Assembly: GCF_040253635.1 (NCBI RefSeq)
Contig: NZ_JBEJGX010000003.1
Coordinates: forward strand, 6,783,501-6,847,500
DNA: 64,000 nucleotides
Source: Streptomyces sp. Edi2
GTDB lineage: Bacteria > Actinomycetota > Actinomycetes > Streptomycetales > Streptomycetaceae
Reading direction: 5' to 3'
Below the pieces are notes generated by a model. The model was not told where the DNA came from, did not search any database, and saw nothing but the letters and a program-made list of their open reading frames with translations. This document shows, in pieces, positions 26,810 to 34,479 of this stretch. Position 1 is the stretch's first letter. Each line of letters starts with the position of its first letter. The position numbers and the translations under genes are program-made.

Positions 26810-27613
26810 TCAGCGGGTGGCGCGGGCACTTCCGGCCGCCGCGTGGGGCCGGGCCGTGCGGTTGCGGGGTTGGGCGGCGGTCCAGGAGTTGCGGGCCCAG
26901 GTGGCGGCGCGGGCGGCGGTGATGCGGGTCTGCTGCCAGGCGCTGAGCTGGGAGGGCAGGACGGAGACGGAGATGGTGCTGACACGGGCGGAGGGCGGAA
27001 CGGTTCCGCGGGGACGCATCACCGGCTGCGGGTCGGCCAGAGCTGCGGTGAGCGCCTGGACGAGGTGCATCGGGGTGGTGGGGGACAGATGGGCCTCCCA
27101 CGTTCTGCCGTGCTCGGTGCGTGCCCCTGCCCACCAGAACGCCGTGCCGGGAGCGGTCTGATGGAACTGCATCCAGCTGCTGTCGTCCGGGCTGGTCGCC
27201 GTGGGGTGCCGGCGTTGTTCGGTTGTCCAGCCGTGCTGGTGCAGGGGGGCCCAGGGGTTGGGGGCGTGGGCGGAGCGGGGCTGGGTGAGGGCGTCAGTGA
27301 ACCCGGCGACGATCTCCACCGGAGTCTGACGGCCCAAGGTCACGTGCCAGGCCGGTTGCCCACGCGTGGCCTCGGCGCGGATCATCCACCCGCCGGGTTG
27401 GATGAACGGGTCGTACGCGACGCGGATGGTGCGGTCGGGGCTGTCGAAGGCCAGAGGGCCGCCGCTCTTGGAGCGGTCCTTCCAGCCCGAGGCGCGCAGA
27501 AATTCGCTGACATGCCGCACGTCGCCGCCGCCGGCCAGGTACCGCGGTTCGACCAGGTAGTGCTGCTGGGCCTGTTCAACCGGGCCGCCGGCTGGCTGCT
27601 TGTGCTTCTTCAC
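26810..27613 (-). CDS. DUF317 (SPDY)-family protein
   Basis: This is a 267-residue protein with two DUF317 repeats: VEPRYLAGGGDVRHV, DSPDRTIRVAYDP, GFTDALTQ, then TSPDDSSWMQFH. A Lys-rich start (MKKHKQPAGG) precedes the domain. The ATG at 27613 overlaps the stop of the helical gene upstream (ATGA). The basic Trp/Arg-rich C-terminus has the composition of a nucleic-acid-binding tail. Confidence 0.8.
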   Translation of the reverse strand: MKKHKQPAGGPVEQAQQHYLVEPRYLAGGGDVRHVSEFLRASGWKDRSKSGGPLAFDSPDRTIRVAYDPFIQPGGWMIRAEATRGQPAWHVTLGRQTPVEIVAGFTDALTQPRSAHAPNPWAPLHQHGWTTEQRRHPTATSPDDSSWMQFHQTAPGTAFWWAGARTEHGRTWEAHLSPTTPMHLVQALTAALADPQPVMRPRGTVPPSARVSTISVSVLPSQLSAWQQTRITAARAATWARNSWTAAQPRNRTARPHAAAGSARATR

Positions 27614-27999
27614 CGGTGCCGCCTGATGACCATGTCGGAGGCCACCGGCTTGGCCACAGCGGGGTGTGCGGCAGTCGGTGGGTTGGCGAGGCGGTGGATG
27701 TCGTAGGCGTGCTCGTCGAGGTCGAGCGCGATGTCGTTGAGTTCGTTGGCGGCCCGGCCCAGGGCGAGGAAGACCTCAGGCGGGAGGGAGCCTGCCTGGG
27801 CGCGGTGCTGGGCGATCTGGGAGCCGGTAGCCATTAGTCCGGTCATCCGGCCCAGGACGCCTTCGTCGGCGTCGAGGACCTTTCCCAGGATCTTGGCTGC
27901 CTGGCGGGGCGGGGCCTGGGCGAGGTGCTCGGTCAGCTGGTCGAGTCCGTGTGCGATGTCCTCGGCGAGGGTGACGGCGTAGGGGGTGGGGTCGGGCAT
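27610..27999 (-). CDS. Helical partner protein of a DUF317 gene
   Basis: This is a 129-residue helical protein (LAEDIAHGLDQLTEHLAQAP, LGRAANELNDIALDLDEHAY). The ATG at 27999 follows GGGAGG closely; the longer in-frame extension upstream is Pro/Arg-rich and unlikely to be real. It overlaps the DUF317 gene by 4 bases. It belongs to the same small family as the product of 26439-26783. Confidence 0.72.
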   Translation of the reverse strand: MPDPTPYAVTLAEDIAHGLDQLTEHLAQAPPRQAAKILGKVLDADEGVLGRMTGLMATGSQIAQHRAQAGSLPPEVFLALGRAANELNDIALDLDEHAYDIHRLANPPTAAHPAVAKPVASDMVIRRHR

Positions 28000-28028
28000 G
28001 GTCCTCCCGGAGCGCAGGGGCAAGGGGG

Positions 28029-28202
28029 TCAGGGGCGGTGTCCGAGGCGGCGGGATTCCCCCAGGGCGCCGTCGGGCCGGCCGGTGGCGAGCGGGCTGCC
28101 GCGGTCCTGCACGACGCAGGCGTGCAGATATCGACGGAGCAGTGCGGTCGCGAGTCTGGGCTTGAGGTGGTGGGTGATCGGTGGGGGTGTGCGGGGTGTT
28201 AC
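28029..28202 (-). CDS. Possible 57-residue protein, probable GTA start
   Basis: The frame ending at 28029 has GC-rich third positions and reads THHLKPRLATALL, then YLHACVVQDRG and a GALGESRRLGHRP tail. No ATG, GTG or TTG fits its beginning closely. GGAGAG is followed 4 bases later by GTA at 28202. It lies cleanly between neighbouring genes. It may be a real small protein or a decayed remnant. Confidence 0.35.
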   Translation of the reverse strand, partial: VTPRTPPPITHHLKPRLATALLRRYLHACVVQDRGSPLATGRPDGALGESRRLGHRP

Positions 28203-28271
28203 TGAACTCTCCGGTCGGCTGTGTGGTGCAGGCACTGGTGGCCCCAGCCGGTGCCGGGGCCACCATCGTTC

Positions 28272-28679
28272 CTACGGGGTGCGCCGGGACGGCTCGGGGC
28301 GAGAGGAGGGGGCGGCCGGAGCCGGGCGCGCCGCAGAGGGGCGGGCTCGACGGGAGCGGGTCTCCTGCACGGCCTGCTGGTAGGCGGCCTCGTTGAAGAT
28401 GTCGGGGGTGCAGTTGACCTTGTATCCGGCTACGAGCAGAGCGGGTATAGCGCGGCTCGCCAGACGCTTCTGCTCGTCGGCATCGAGGTGCCCGGGAACC
28501 TCGTGCCAGATGTAGACGGGACCGGCGGTACGGACCTCCTGGCGTTCCAGGCCAAGCTGGTCGAGCAGGTCGAGGAGCAGCTCGGGGGCGCTGGAAGGGG
28601 TTTCGGCGTAAATAGTGTCGGTCAGGGCTTTGCGGTAGATTTCGACATCGGTGCCGTACTCGTCGGCTCTATTGCCCAT
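28272..28679 (-). CDS. Domain-A-related small protein
   Basis: This is a 135-residue protein. The block LLDLLDQLGLERQEV, then YIWHEVPGHL, then AIPALLVAGYKVNC follows the same pattern as the IS-interrupted gene at 31060-31546 (TGF, YHRVP, RSAGYHVDC), so it carries a domain-A unit. Two ATGs are possible; the second, at 28679, has GGAG 6 bases upstream and is preferred. The basic C-terminus is disordered. Confidence 0.65.
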   Translation of the reverse strand: MGNRADEYGTDVEIYRKALTDTIYAETPSSAPELLLDLLDQLGLERQEVRTAGPVYIWHEVPGHLDADEQKRLASRAIPALLVAGYKVNCTPDIFNEAAYQQAVQETRSRRARPSAARPAPAAPSSRPEPSRRTP

Positions 28680-28704
28680 CAGGTTCTCCATTCCAAAACG
28701 AGAT

Positions 28705-29454
28705 TCATCGAGTCCTGGTCATTGAGGCGCGGACAGCAGGGGCCGCCGCCACCGCGGGCGTGGCGGCGGGTGCGATGCGGCCCGAGGGATGCTGAAGGGC
28801 GGTGTCGATGCCGAGGGCGTCGAGCTGTCGGCCGGTCTCGCGCACGGCGCGAGCCTGGGCAAGGGTGTCGTCGCCGTTGAGGCGGTACACACCCGCGCTG
28901 TCACGGACGAAGCCGTTGGTGGCCAGGACAGTGCCGGCCGTCTCACCGACGGGGGAGGCGGCGAGGCCGCCGTCGGGCTGCCAGGTCAAAACGACCCGGT
29001 CTGCCTGCGACGGCTGAACACTCTGGGCAGCGTTGTGTCGGGCCTGCGTGAGCGCGATGTCGTAGCGGGCCAGCAGGTCACCGGCGACCTGCTCGGCCCC
29101 CAGGAAGGGGTCGTCGGTCAGGGCGATGCCGTTCGGTTCGTGGATGTCGCGGTATGCCTCGTCGGGCAGGTCGCGGGGGGCGACGGCGGCGATGAGGAAT
29201 CCGTCGCGTTCGTCGTGACGGTAGAGGACGGCGAGCTGGGCACCGTCGGGTCGGGTCAGGACGGCTGCCTGCTGGGGCGGGTGGTGGGCGAGGGACTCGG
29301 CGACGAGGTCCAGGTCCCAGATCCGGTCTACCAGTTCGGCGAGGTCGTCCTTGTGCTCGGACGGGTGATAGGTGCTGGTCCAGCTGTCGGGGAGTTCGCT
29401 GGCGAGGACGTCGGCGTACGAAGCGAGACGCTCGGAGCTTTCGTGGTCGTGCAT
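28705..29454 (-). CDS. Modular protein, domain order B then A
   Basis: This is a 249-residue protein. The N-terminal domain B (YADVLASELPDSWTSTY, LVDRIWDLDLV, FLIAAVAP) is followed by a C-terminal domain A (VVLTWQPDGGLAASP, TNGFVRDSAGVYRL, LDALGIDTALQH). The product of 39454-40239 has the same order, while those of 35666-36739 and 37568-38680 have A first. The ATG at 29454 lies 20 bases after the stop of the IS-interrupted gene. Function unknown. Confidence 0.7.
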   Translation of the reverse strand: MHDHESSERLASYADVLASELPDSWTSTYHPSEHKDDLAELVDRIWDLDLVAESLAHHPPQQAAVLTRPDGAQLAVLYRHDERDGFLIAAVAPRDLPDEAYRDIHEPNGIALTDDPFLGAEQVAGDLLARYDIALTQARHNAAQSVQPSQADRVVLTWQPDGGLAASPVGETAGTVLATNGFVRDSAGVYRLNGDDTLAQARAVRETGRQLDALGIDTALQHPSGRIAPAATPAVAAAPAVRASMTRTR

Positions 29455-29474
29455 GGTGTCCTTGGGCGGATGGG

Positions 29475-29690
29475 TCAGCGGCGCATCGAGGCGGCCACCG
29501 GCGGGGGAGGCGGAGCCGGAACCGTGCGCGGCGGGGGAGGGCAGGCGCACACGGCGGAGCGCTCCCGCTCGTTCGACGGCACCTGCTCGGTACAGGTGCT
29601 GCGGCCGGAGTGCGCGGCGTGGCGGTCGGCGAGGGCGTTGCGGGTGTGGGAGAGGTCGCTCGTGATGACGCCCAGGCGCTCGTCGGCTAG
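29475..29690 (-). pseudogene. 3' part of the gene split by the IS630 element
   Basis: The minus-strand frame from CTAG at 29687-29690 reads ADERLGVITSDLSHTRNALA and continues to a TGA at 29475. It joins in frame to the 5' part at 31060-31546 if the IS and one copy of CTAG are removed, restoring RRLRYLADERLG. The restored C-terminus is helical and ends in a Pro-rich tail. Confidence 0.75.
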
Positions 29691-31063
29691 TGTCCTGCGC
29701 CTGAAATCCCGGCATTAAGTTGCTAGGGTTTCTGGATGTCGTTTTCGGGGCGTCCTTCCGTCGAGTTGGTGTTGACCGCTGAAGAGCGTGATCAGCTGGT
29801 CCGTTGGTCGCAGGGGGCGTCGAGGTTGGCTGTGCGGGCGCGCATTGTGTTGCGGTGTGCTGAGCCTGACGTTGTGTATGCGCGGGTTGCCGATGACTTG
29901 GGTGTGTCGGCGATGACGGTCGGCAAGTGGCGCAAGCGGTTCGTGGAGTCACGGCTGGAGGGCCTGACAGACACCGACCGGCCGGGGCGGCCGAAGGCTG
30001 GCCTGGCTCTGAGTGATCTTGAGCGGGAACAGTTGACGCGCTGGTCCCGTCGGGCGAAGTCCTCGCAGGCATTGGCGTTGCGGTCGAGGATCGTGCTGGC
30101 GTGCGCCGAGGACACGTCGAACAAGCGGGTCGCCAGCCGGCTGGGAACCTCAGTGTCCACGGTGTCCCGGTGGCGACGCCGGTTCGTTGAGCTGCGGCTG
30201 GAAGGTCTGGCCGACGAACTGCGGCCGGGCCGGCCACCGTCGATCCTTCTCGACCGGGTCGAGGAGGTTGTCGTCGCCACACTTGAGACGACGCCGCGTG
30301 ATGCCACGCACTGGTCGCGGGCGTCGATGGCCGAGCGAACCGGCCTGTCGAAGTCGACGATCGGACGGATCTGGCGGCAGTTCGAACTGAAGCCACACAT
30401 CCAGGACTCGTTCAAACTGTCCACGGACCCGCAGTTCGTGGAGAAGGTCGTCGATGTCGTCGGCCTCTACCACCACCCCCGGAGAAGGCGGTGGTGCTGT
30501 GTGTGGACGAGAAGTCCCAGGTTCAGGCCCTGGACCGGTCACAGCCAGTCCTGCCGATGATGCCCGGCATGCCGGAACGGCGCACTCACGACTACCAACG
30601 GCACGGCGTGACCAGCCTGTTCGCCGCGTTCGACATCGAAGACGGAAGCGTTATCAGTTCCCTTCACCGCCGTCACCGGGCCGTGGAGTTCAAGAAATTC
30701 CTGGTCAAGATAGACAAGGCGGTGCCGGCCGAACTCGACGTCCACCTGATCTGTGACAATTACGCCACCCACAAGACGCCCGCGATCAAAGCCTGGCTTG
30801 GACGTCACCCCCGATTCCACGTCCACTTCACACCGACTGGTTCCAGCTGGATCAATCAGGTCGAGCGGTGGTTCGGACACCTCACTGACAAGCTCATCCG
30901 CCGCGGCACCCACCGATCGGTCCAAGCCCTCGAAGCCGACATTCGCACCTGGATCCAGACCTGGAACGAGGACCCCAAACCGTTCACATGGACCAAGAGC
31001 GCCGACGAAATCCTCAACTCATTAGCGAAATATATCGCCAGGATTTCCGGCGCAGGACACTAG
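29687..31063 (+). mobile_element. IS630-family insertion sequence
   Basis: This is a 1.38-kb element with 23-bp terminal inverted repeats (29687-29709 and 31041-31063) that differ at one base. Both ends begin CTAG, fitting the TA target duplication of the IS630/Tc1 group (or a 4-bp CTAG duplication). It carries one transposase reading frame split by a frameshift. It lies against the direction of the surrounding minus-strand genes and interrupts a domain-A gene. The two halves of the target can still be joined in frame, so the insertion is probably recent. Confidence 0.9.
29736..31063 (+). CDS. IS630-family transposase, two frames joined by a -1 shift
   Basis: The first frame (29736-30560) has two helix-turn-helix units (VADDLGVSAMTVGKWRKRF and VASRLGTSVSTVSRWRRRF). 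The second frame (to 31063) carries the DDE catalytic domain: Asp in LCVDEKSQ, Asp in LICDNYATHK, Glu in INQVERWFGH. The two join smoothly by a -1 shift on the run CCCCC at 30476-30480, giving PPEKAVVLCVDEKSQ and about 442 residues. The shift may be programmed, as in some IS elements, or a disabling indel. Confidence 0.82.
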
Positions 31064-31546
31064 GTAGCGCAGGCGCCGGGCGATATGCGGATCGGCCGGG
31101 TCACCGAGCCCCTCGTGGAAATCGGCGAGGGCGACGAGCACCTCGTCCACGGCGGCGAGGACACCGTCGTGCGCGGCGGTCAGATCGGTGAGGGCATCGG
31201 CCACCTCGTCGGTCGTAGTGGCTTCGCGGATGCGTTCGGCGATGTGGGCGACCGAAGCCCCCAGCGGCAGATGGTGCACTGGGCGGTGGTCGGTGTCGAA
31301 GTCACCGTCGCAGTCGACGTGGTAGCCGGCGGAACGAAGCCGGCCGACCGCTTCGGTGGCGAGGCGGGCCTCGTCGTGCTCCGCGAGGTTGGCGGGGACG
31401 CGGTGGTAAGTCTCGTGGGCTCGTACGACGGGGACGAACCCGGTGCGCTGAAGGAGGCTGTGGGCCTCTGGGACGCCGCCCCGGGCGAGGACTTCATCGG
31501 AGAACGGATCGCGTCGGATGCTCAGGAAGCGGTCGGCACGGGGCAA
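31060..31546 (-). pseudogene. 5' part of the domain-A gene split by the IS630 element
   Basis: It begins at TTG 31546, 8-9 bases after GGAGA. It encodes a domain-A unit (SLLQRTGFVPVVRAHETYHR, then VGRLRSAGYHVDCDGDFD) followed by helices (ATTTDEVADALTDLTAAHDG). The frame runs into the IS at CTAG after RRLRYL. The intact gene would encode about 230 residues ending at 29475. Similar intact proteins are, from memory, common in Streptomyces. Confidence 0.72.
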
Positions 31547-31559
31547 AGAAAAGTTTCTC

Positions 31560-32414
31560 CTAGCGTGGTTGGCGTGTGGCTGCCTGGATCGCGGGTGGTG
31601 CCGGAATGGCTGTGCGCGGGGGCGGGGCGTTCAGGTGAGTGGCGACGGCTTGGAGATCCTGCTGGATGCCGTAGAGGCGGTGGGCGATTAGCTCCAGACG
31701 GTGCGCGGTGTCGGCGCCGGCGGCGCCGGACTGGTGGGCGATGCGGTAAGCGGTCTGTTCGACGAGGCCACGCACCGCGACCAGCAGGCCATCCTGTTCA
31801 TTGGCGAGCGGGGCGAGAACCCTGCCGAATTGCGATGACGCTGTCGGCGCTTCCTGAGCGCTGCCCAGCTGTTGGGAAGTGACCCGTGGAGGAATGAGGC
31901 GCAGGTCCGCTTCGATGAGGCGGGCCTCGTCGGAGAGCCTTCGCAGGAGATCAGTTGGCTGGTGTAGCCAAGTGCCGTCGAGGCGGATGAGGTTGGCGAT
32001 CAGATCGAGGCGTCCGTGCTTGCCCTGGACAGCGATCCAGTGGCAGTCGTTCGAGTCCCCTGGTGTTTCGATGCCGGCGACGCGGGCGAGACGGTGGGCG
32101 GCCTCCGCCCACTCCGCACGGGACAGCTCCCGGTCGTCGGGGTGGAGTCGCGCATCGAGGTGGAAGATTGCCCGCCGGTCGTCTTGGGGGCTGGCGGCGA
32201 ACGGATGCTCCAGGAGTGGGTCTTCGAGGTGCTCGGCCCACTGTTTGGCTGTCCACGTGGCCTGTTCGTCGTCCAGGGTGTAGGAGTCCAGCCCCGGCCA
32301 GTAGGCGACGACGGCATGTTCGGTCAGTCCACCCACGAAGGGCACCGCGTATCCCAGCGCCTCGCTGAGCGGGTCGTGCGGGGTGTGGGTGCGTTCGTTG
32401 ATGCGGGGGATCAT
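31560..32414 (-). CDS. Relaxase-like protein lacking the histidine motif
   Basis: This is a 284-residue protein. The start MIPRINER and the block HLDARLHPDDRELSRAEWAE, then AHRLARVAGI, then CHWIAVQGKHGRLDLIANLI follow the fold order of Streptomyces MobA-type relaxases. Where the family has an HxH metal motif, this protein has RLDL, so DNA nicking is unlikely. The C-terminal 100 residues are helical. It overlaps the upstream gene by 4 bases. It may be a decayed relaxase or an accessory DNA-binding protein. The resemblance is from memory and moderate. Confidence 0.5.
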   Translation of the reverse strand: MIPRINERTHTPHDPLSEALGYAVPFVGGLTEHAVVAYWPGLDSYTLDDEQATWTAKQWAEHLEDPLLEHPFAASPQDDRRAIFHLDARLHPDDRELSRAEWAEAAHRLARVAGIETPGDSNDCHWIAVQGKHGRLDLIANLIRLDGTWLHQPTDLLRRLSDEARLIEADLRLIPPRVTSQQLGSAQEAPTASSQFGRVLAPLANEQDGLLVAVRGLVEQTAYRIAHQSGAAGADTAHRLELIAHRLYGIQQDLQAVATHLNAPPPRTAIPAPPAIQAATRQPR

Positions 32415-33181
32415 GCTGCTGTTCCTCCCTTGGGACTGGGCAGATCGCGGGCGGCTGCGATCAGGGAGCGCTCGCGCACCAGGTCGGCGTGCACGGTGAT
32501 GTCACCCGGCGGGAGAAGGTCCAGGGCCCGGTCGATGGCAGCGAGCCCTTCGTCGTATCGGCCGAGCCGACGCAGGGCGCCGGCCACGCGGAAGAGAAGG
32601 ATCGGGTCTCTGTCGGTGTCAAAGCCCGGTCGGGAGCTGAGAGCCAGGAGCCGCTCTGCGCCTTGCTCCAAGTCCTGGCCCAGCCAAAGACCGTGCAGCA
32701 GAACGTGCAGCGTCTTGGCGTGCTCCCCTGCCTCCGCGAGCACCTCGTCCATCAATGCCAGGCCCTCGGGACGGGACTGGCCCAGCAGCGCGAAGGCGTA
32801 CAGGGCGCGGCTGTAGCAGTCCAGCGACCGGAGCGTGGTGCTCGGGAGCTGTTCGATGACGGCTTGGAGGGTGGGGCAGCGGAAATCGAACCGAAGGGCG
32901 CTCAGGTACAGATGCCGGAAGGTGCGGCTGGTGACCGGATCGGGGCCAGCGGCGGTGGCCTGCTCCGGGCTCAGCAGACCAAGAACGCTGTGCCCAGCGG
33001 AGCGTGCCGCCCATGCGGCATTCGCGCATACCTCAGCCGATTCGCGCCAGTCGGCGTCGAGTTCGCGCAGATCCCCTGCCAGGCGGACCGGCCAGTACGT
33101 GTCGGCCGGATGAGCGGCGGCTCGGGCTTCCGTGTCGAGGAGAGCGCGGGCCCGGCCGGGGCGGCGTACGGGGAGGGTCAC
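32411..33181 (-). CDS. TPR-like helical protein
   Basis: This is a 256-residue all-helical protein with repeat-like spacing (SLDCYSRALYAFALLGQSRP, VLLHGLWLGQDLEQGAERLL, RRLGRYDEGLAAIDRALDL). The last segment is a good match to a tetratricopeptide repeat. Such folds usually hold protein partners. The GTG at 33181 overlaps the upstream stop, and its end overlaps the relaxase-like gene, so the two are coupled and may act together. Confidence 0.62.
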   Translation of the reverse strand: MTLPVRRPGRARALLDTEARAAAHPADTYWPVRLAGDLRELDADWRESAEVCANAAWAARSAGHSVLGLLSPEQATAAGPDPVTSRTFRHLYLSALRFDFRCPTLQAVIEQLPSTTLRSLDCYSRALYAFALLGQSRPEGLALMDEVLAEAGEHAKTLHVLLHGLWLGQDLEQGAERLLALSSRPGFDTDRDPILLFRVAGALRRLGRYDEGLAAIDRALDLLPPGDITVHADLVRERSLIAAARDLPSPKGGTAA

Positions 33182-33612
33182 CGGCAGCTCCGGGCATCGG
33201 CGATGTGCACCAGCTGGCCAAGGGCGGTAGTGGTGTACCAGCCGCAGTCGATCACCGCGTCATGGTCGGCGTACTTCGGCAGGAGGTGGTCTTCCATGGC
33301 GCGCAGGTGGATCAGGCAGTCCGGGCATCGGCGCGAGAGATGCACCAGGTAGCGGGGGTGGCCTGTGATGTACGTCTGCGGACCTCCGGTGGCGTCGCGC
33401 AGACGCCATCCGTCCTCGTCGGTGGGCGTGTGCCAGGAGGGAGCGACGACGTGCACTGCATCTCCCCACAGCTCCCCGCCGGCCACGCCCTTGAGGATCA
33501 CGACCTGGTCTCCGGGTTCGAAGTGGGCGTGGGTGATGTCCCGGGCGGGCGTGAGCGGGTCAGGTGTCGGCGCGAACGCAGGTGTGGGCGGGGGCGTTGA
33601 GGGCGATGTCAT
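33178..33612 (-). CDS. Small protein with a CxxC motif
   Basis: This is a 144-residue protein with a Pro-rich start, a beta-rich middle (FEPGDQVVILKGVAGGELWG, then HPRYLVHLSRRCPDC) and a CPDC pair that might bind zinc. The ATG at 33612 has GGAAGGA 5 bases upstream. It is the first gene after stem-loop repeat copy 2, which lies 37 bases upstream, so that repeat may mark its leader. Function unknown. Confidence 0.6.
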   Translation of the reverse strand: MTSPSTPPPTPAFAPTPDPLTPARDITHAHFEPGDQVVILKGVAGGELWGDAVHVVAPSWHTPTDEDGWRLRDATGGPQTYITGHPRYLVHLSRRCPDCLIHLRAMEDHLLPKYADHDAVIDCGWYTTTALGQLVHIADARSCR

Positions 33613-33648
33613 ACGAGTCCTTCCACGCGGTAGGGGTGGCGGCGGAAG

Positions 33649-33705
33649 GATCAATGGTCCGGAGGATCGCCGGTTTGGCTAACCGGCGATCGTCGTCTAT
33701 GTTGC
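33649..33705 (-). repeat. Conserved stem-loop repeat, copy 2
   Basis: The minus strand reads GCAACATAG, ACGAC, the perfect 11-bp stem at 33665-33691 around AGCCA, then CTCCGGACC. Stem, loop and both flanks are nearly identical to copy 3 at 52685-52730, on the opposite strand there. In both cases the repeat precedes a gene in its own direction. It lies between the small ORF ending at 33754 and the gene starting at 33612. Confidence 0.7.
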
Positions 33706-33753
33706 GCCCGGCTGGCCCGGGTGATCGCGCGGGTTGTCTCCTCCCCACTCCGA

Positions 33754-33969
33754 CTAGTCGGCTTCGTTCCCAGGAGCCTCGACGACGTGGATGTCTGCCG
33801 CTGCGAGGTCGACGGCCCTGCGCAGGGCGTAGAGCGGCGCAGGGACCCAGAAGCCGCCCGCTGATTCGCCCCCGACCTGGTGGCGGTTAGCGGAACGGGT
33901 TCTCCGTCCCACGGTCTGCCTCGCTGGCCGCATCGAGGAGTTCGAGCAGGTCAGAGCCGTCCGCGTCAC
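33754..33969 (-). CDS. Small conserved-looking ORF, start uncertain
   Basis: The C-terminal 45 codons read cleanly as a folded segment (GGFWVPAPLYALRRAVDLAA, then DIHVVEAPGNEAD) between the upstream stop at 33887 and stem-loop repeat copy 2. The listed ATG at 33969 overlaps the upstream gene by 83 bases, and no better start or ribosome binding site is visible. It may begin nearer 33890 at an unusual codon or be a remnant. Confidence 0.4.
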   Translation of the reverse strand: MTRTALTCSNSSMRPARQTVGRRTRSANRHQVGGESAGGFWVPAPLYALRRAVDLAAADIHVVEAPGNEAD

Positions 33970-34384
33970 GCTGGTCGATCCACCAGCCAGCCCGGGTTAC
34001 CAAGCGGGCCTTCTCCTCCAGCTCCGCCCAGTCGGCCTCGTCCCAGGCGCCCTCGATGACCAGCGCGGTGTGCGCGGCGGCCATCAGCTGGTGACGAGAG
34101 CGCTGCCCCCAGTCCAGGGCCTTGTCCGGGCCCTCTAGCGGCGGCATGTCGAACTTCTCGGCCCATTCGGCGGCGGCCTGCTGCTCCTCGGCGCGCTTGG
34201 CGGCGAGCCACTGCTCCTTGGACGCGGTGTCGGCGTCACGCGCCGCCTTCCAACAGTCGGTGCAGTCCCTCCCTGAGAGCCAGCGGGCGAAGCTGGCCCG
34301 CCGGTCAGCCGGGCGGTCGGACAGGTCGTGGGTGACCGAGTGGCCACAGGGGTGTTCGGTGATCCAATGTGTACGGACAGCCAT
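33887..34384 (-). CDS. Small Cys/His-containing protein
   Basis: This is a 165-residue protein. The N-terminus has HPCGHSVTHDL and GRDCTDCWKAA, a possible zinc site. The remainder is helical and charged (KRAEEQQAAAEWAEKF, HQLMAAAHTALVIEGAWDE). The ATG at 34384 follows AAGGAGA at 8 bases, one of the best ribosome binding sites in the run. No function is evident. Confidence 0.65.
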   Translation of the reverse strand: MAVRTHWITEHPCGHSVTHDLSDRPADRRASFARWLSGRDCTDCWKAARDADTASKEQWLAAKRAEEQQAAAEWAEKFDMPPLEGPDKALDWGQRSRHQLMAAAHTALVIEGAWDEADWAELEEKARLVTRAGWWIDQRDADGSDLLELLDAASEADRGTENPFR

Positions 34385-34479
34385 AGGTGAATCTCCTTGA
34401 AGACGTGCAAGGGGCGGGAAGTTGGGGTGCCTGCTCAGGCATGTCTGCATCGGTGTGTCGACCGGGGCGGAACGGCGCT

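Noticed and set aside
28705..30396. 563-residue minus-strand frame spanning the IS element
   Set aside because: Only the part below 29454 is a gene; the rest runs antisense through the transposase.
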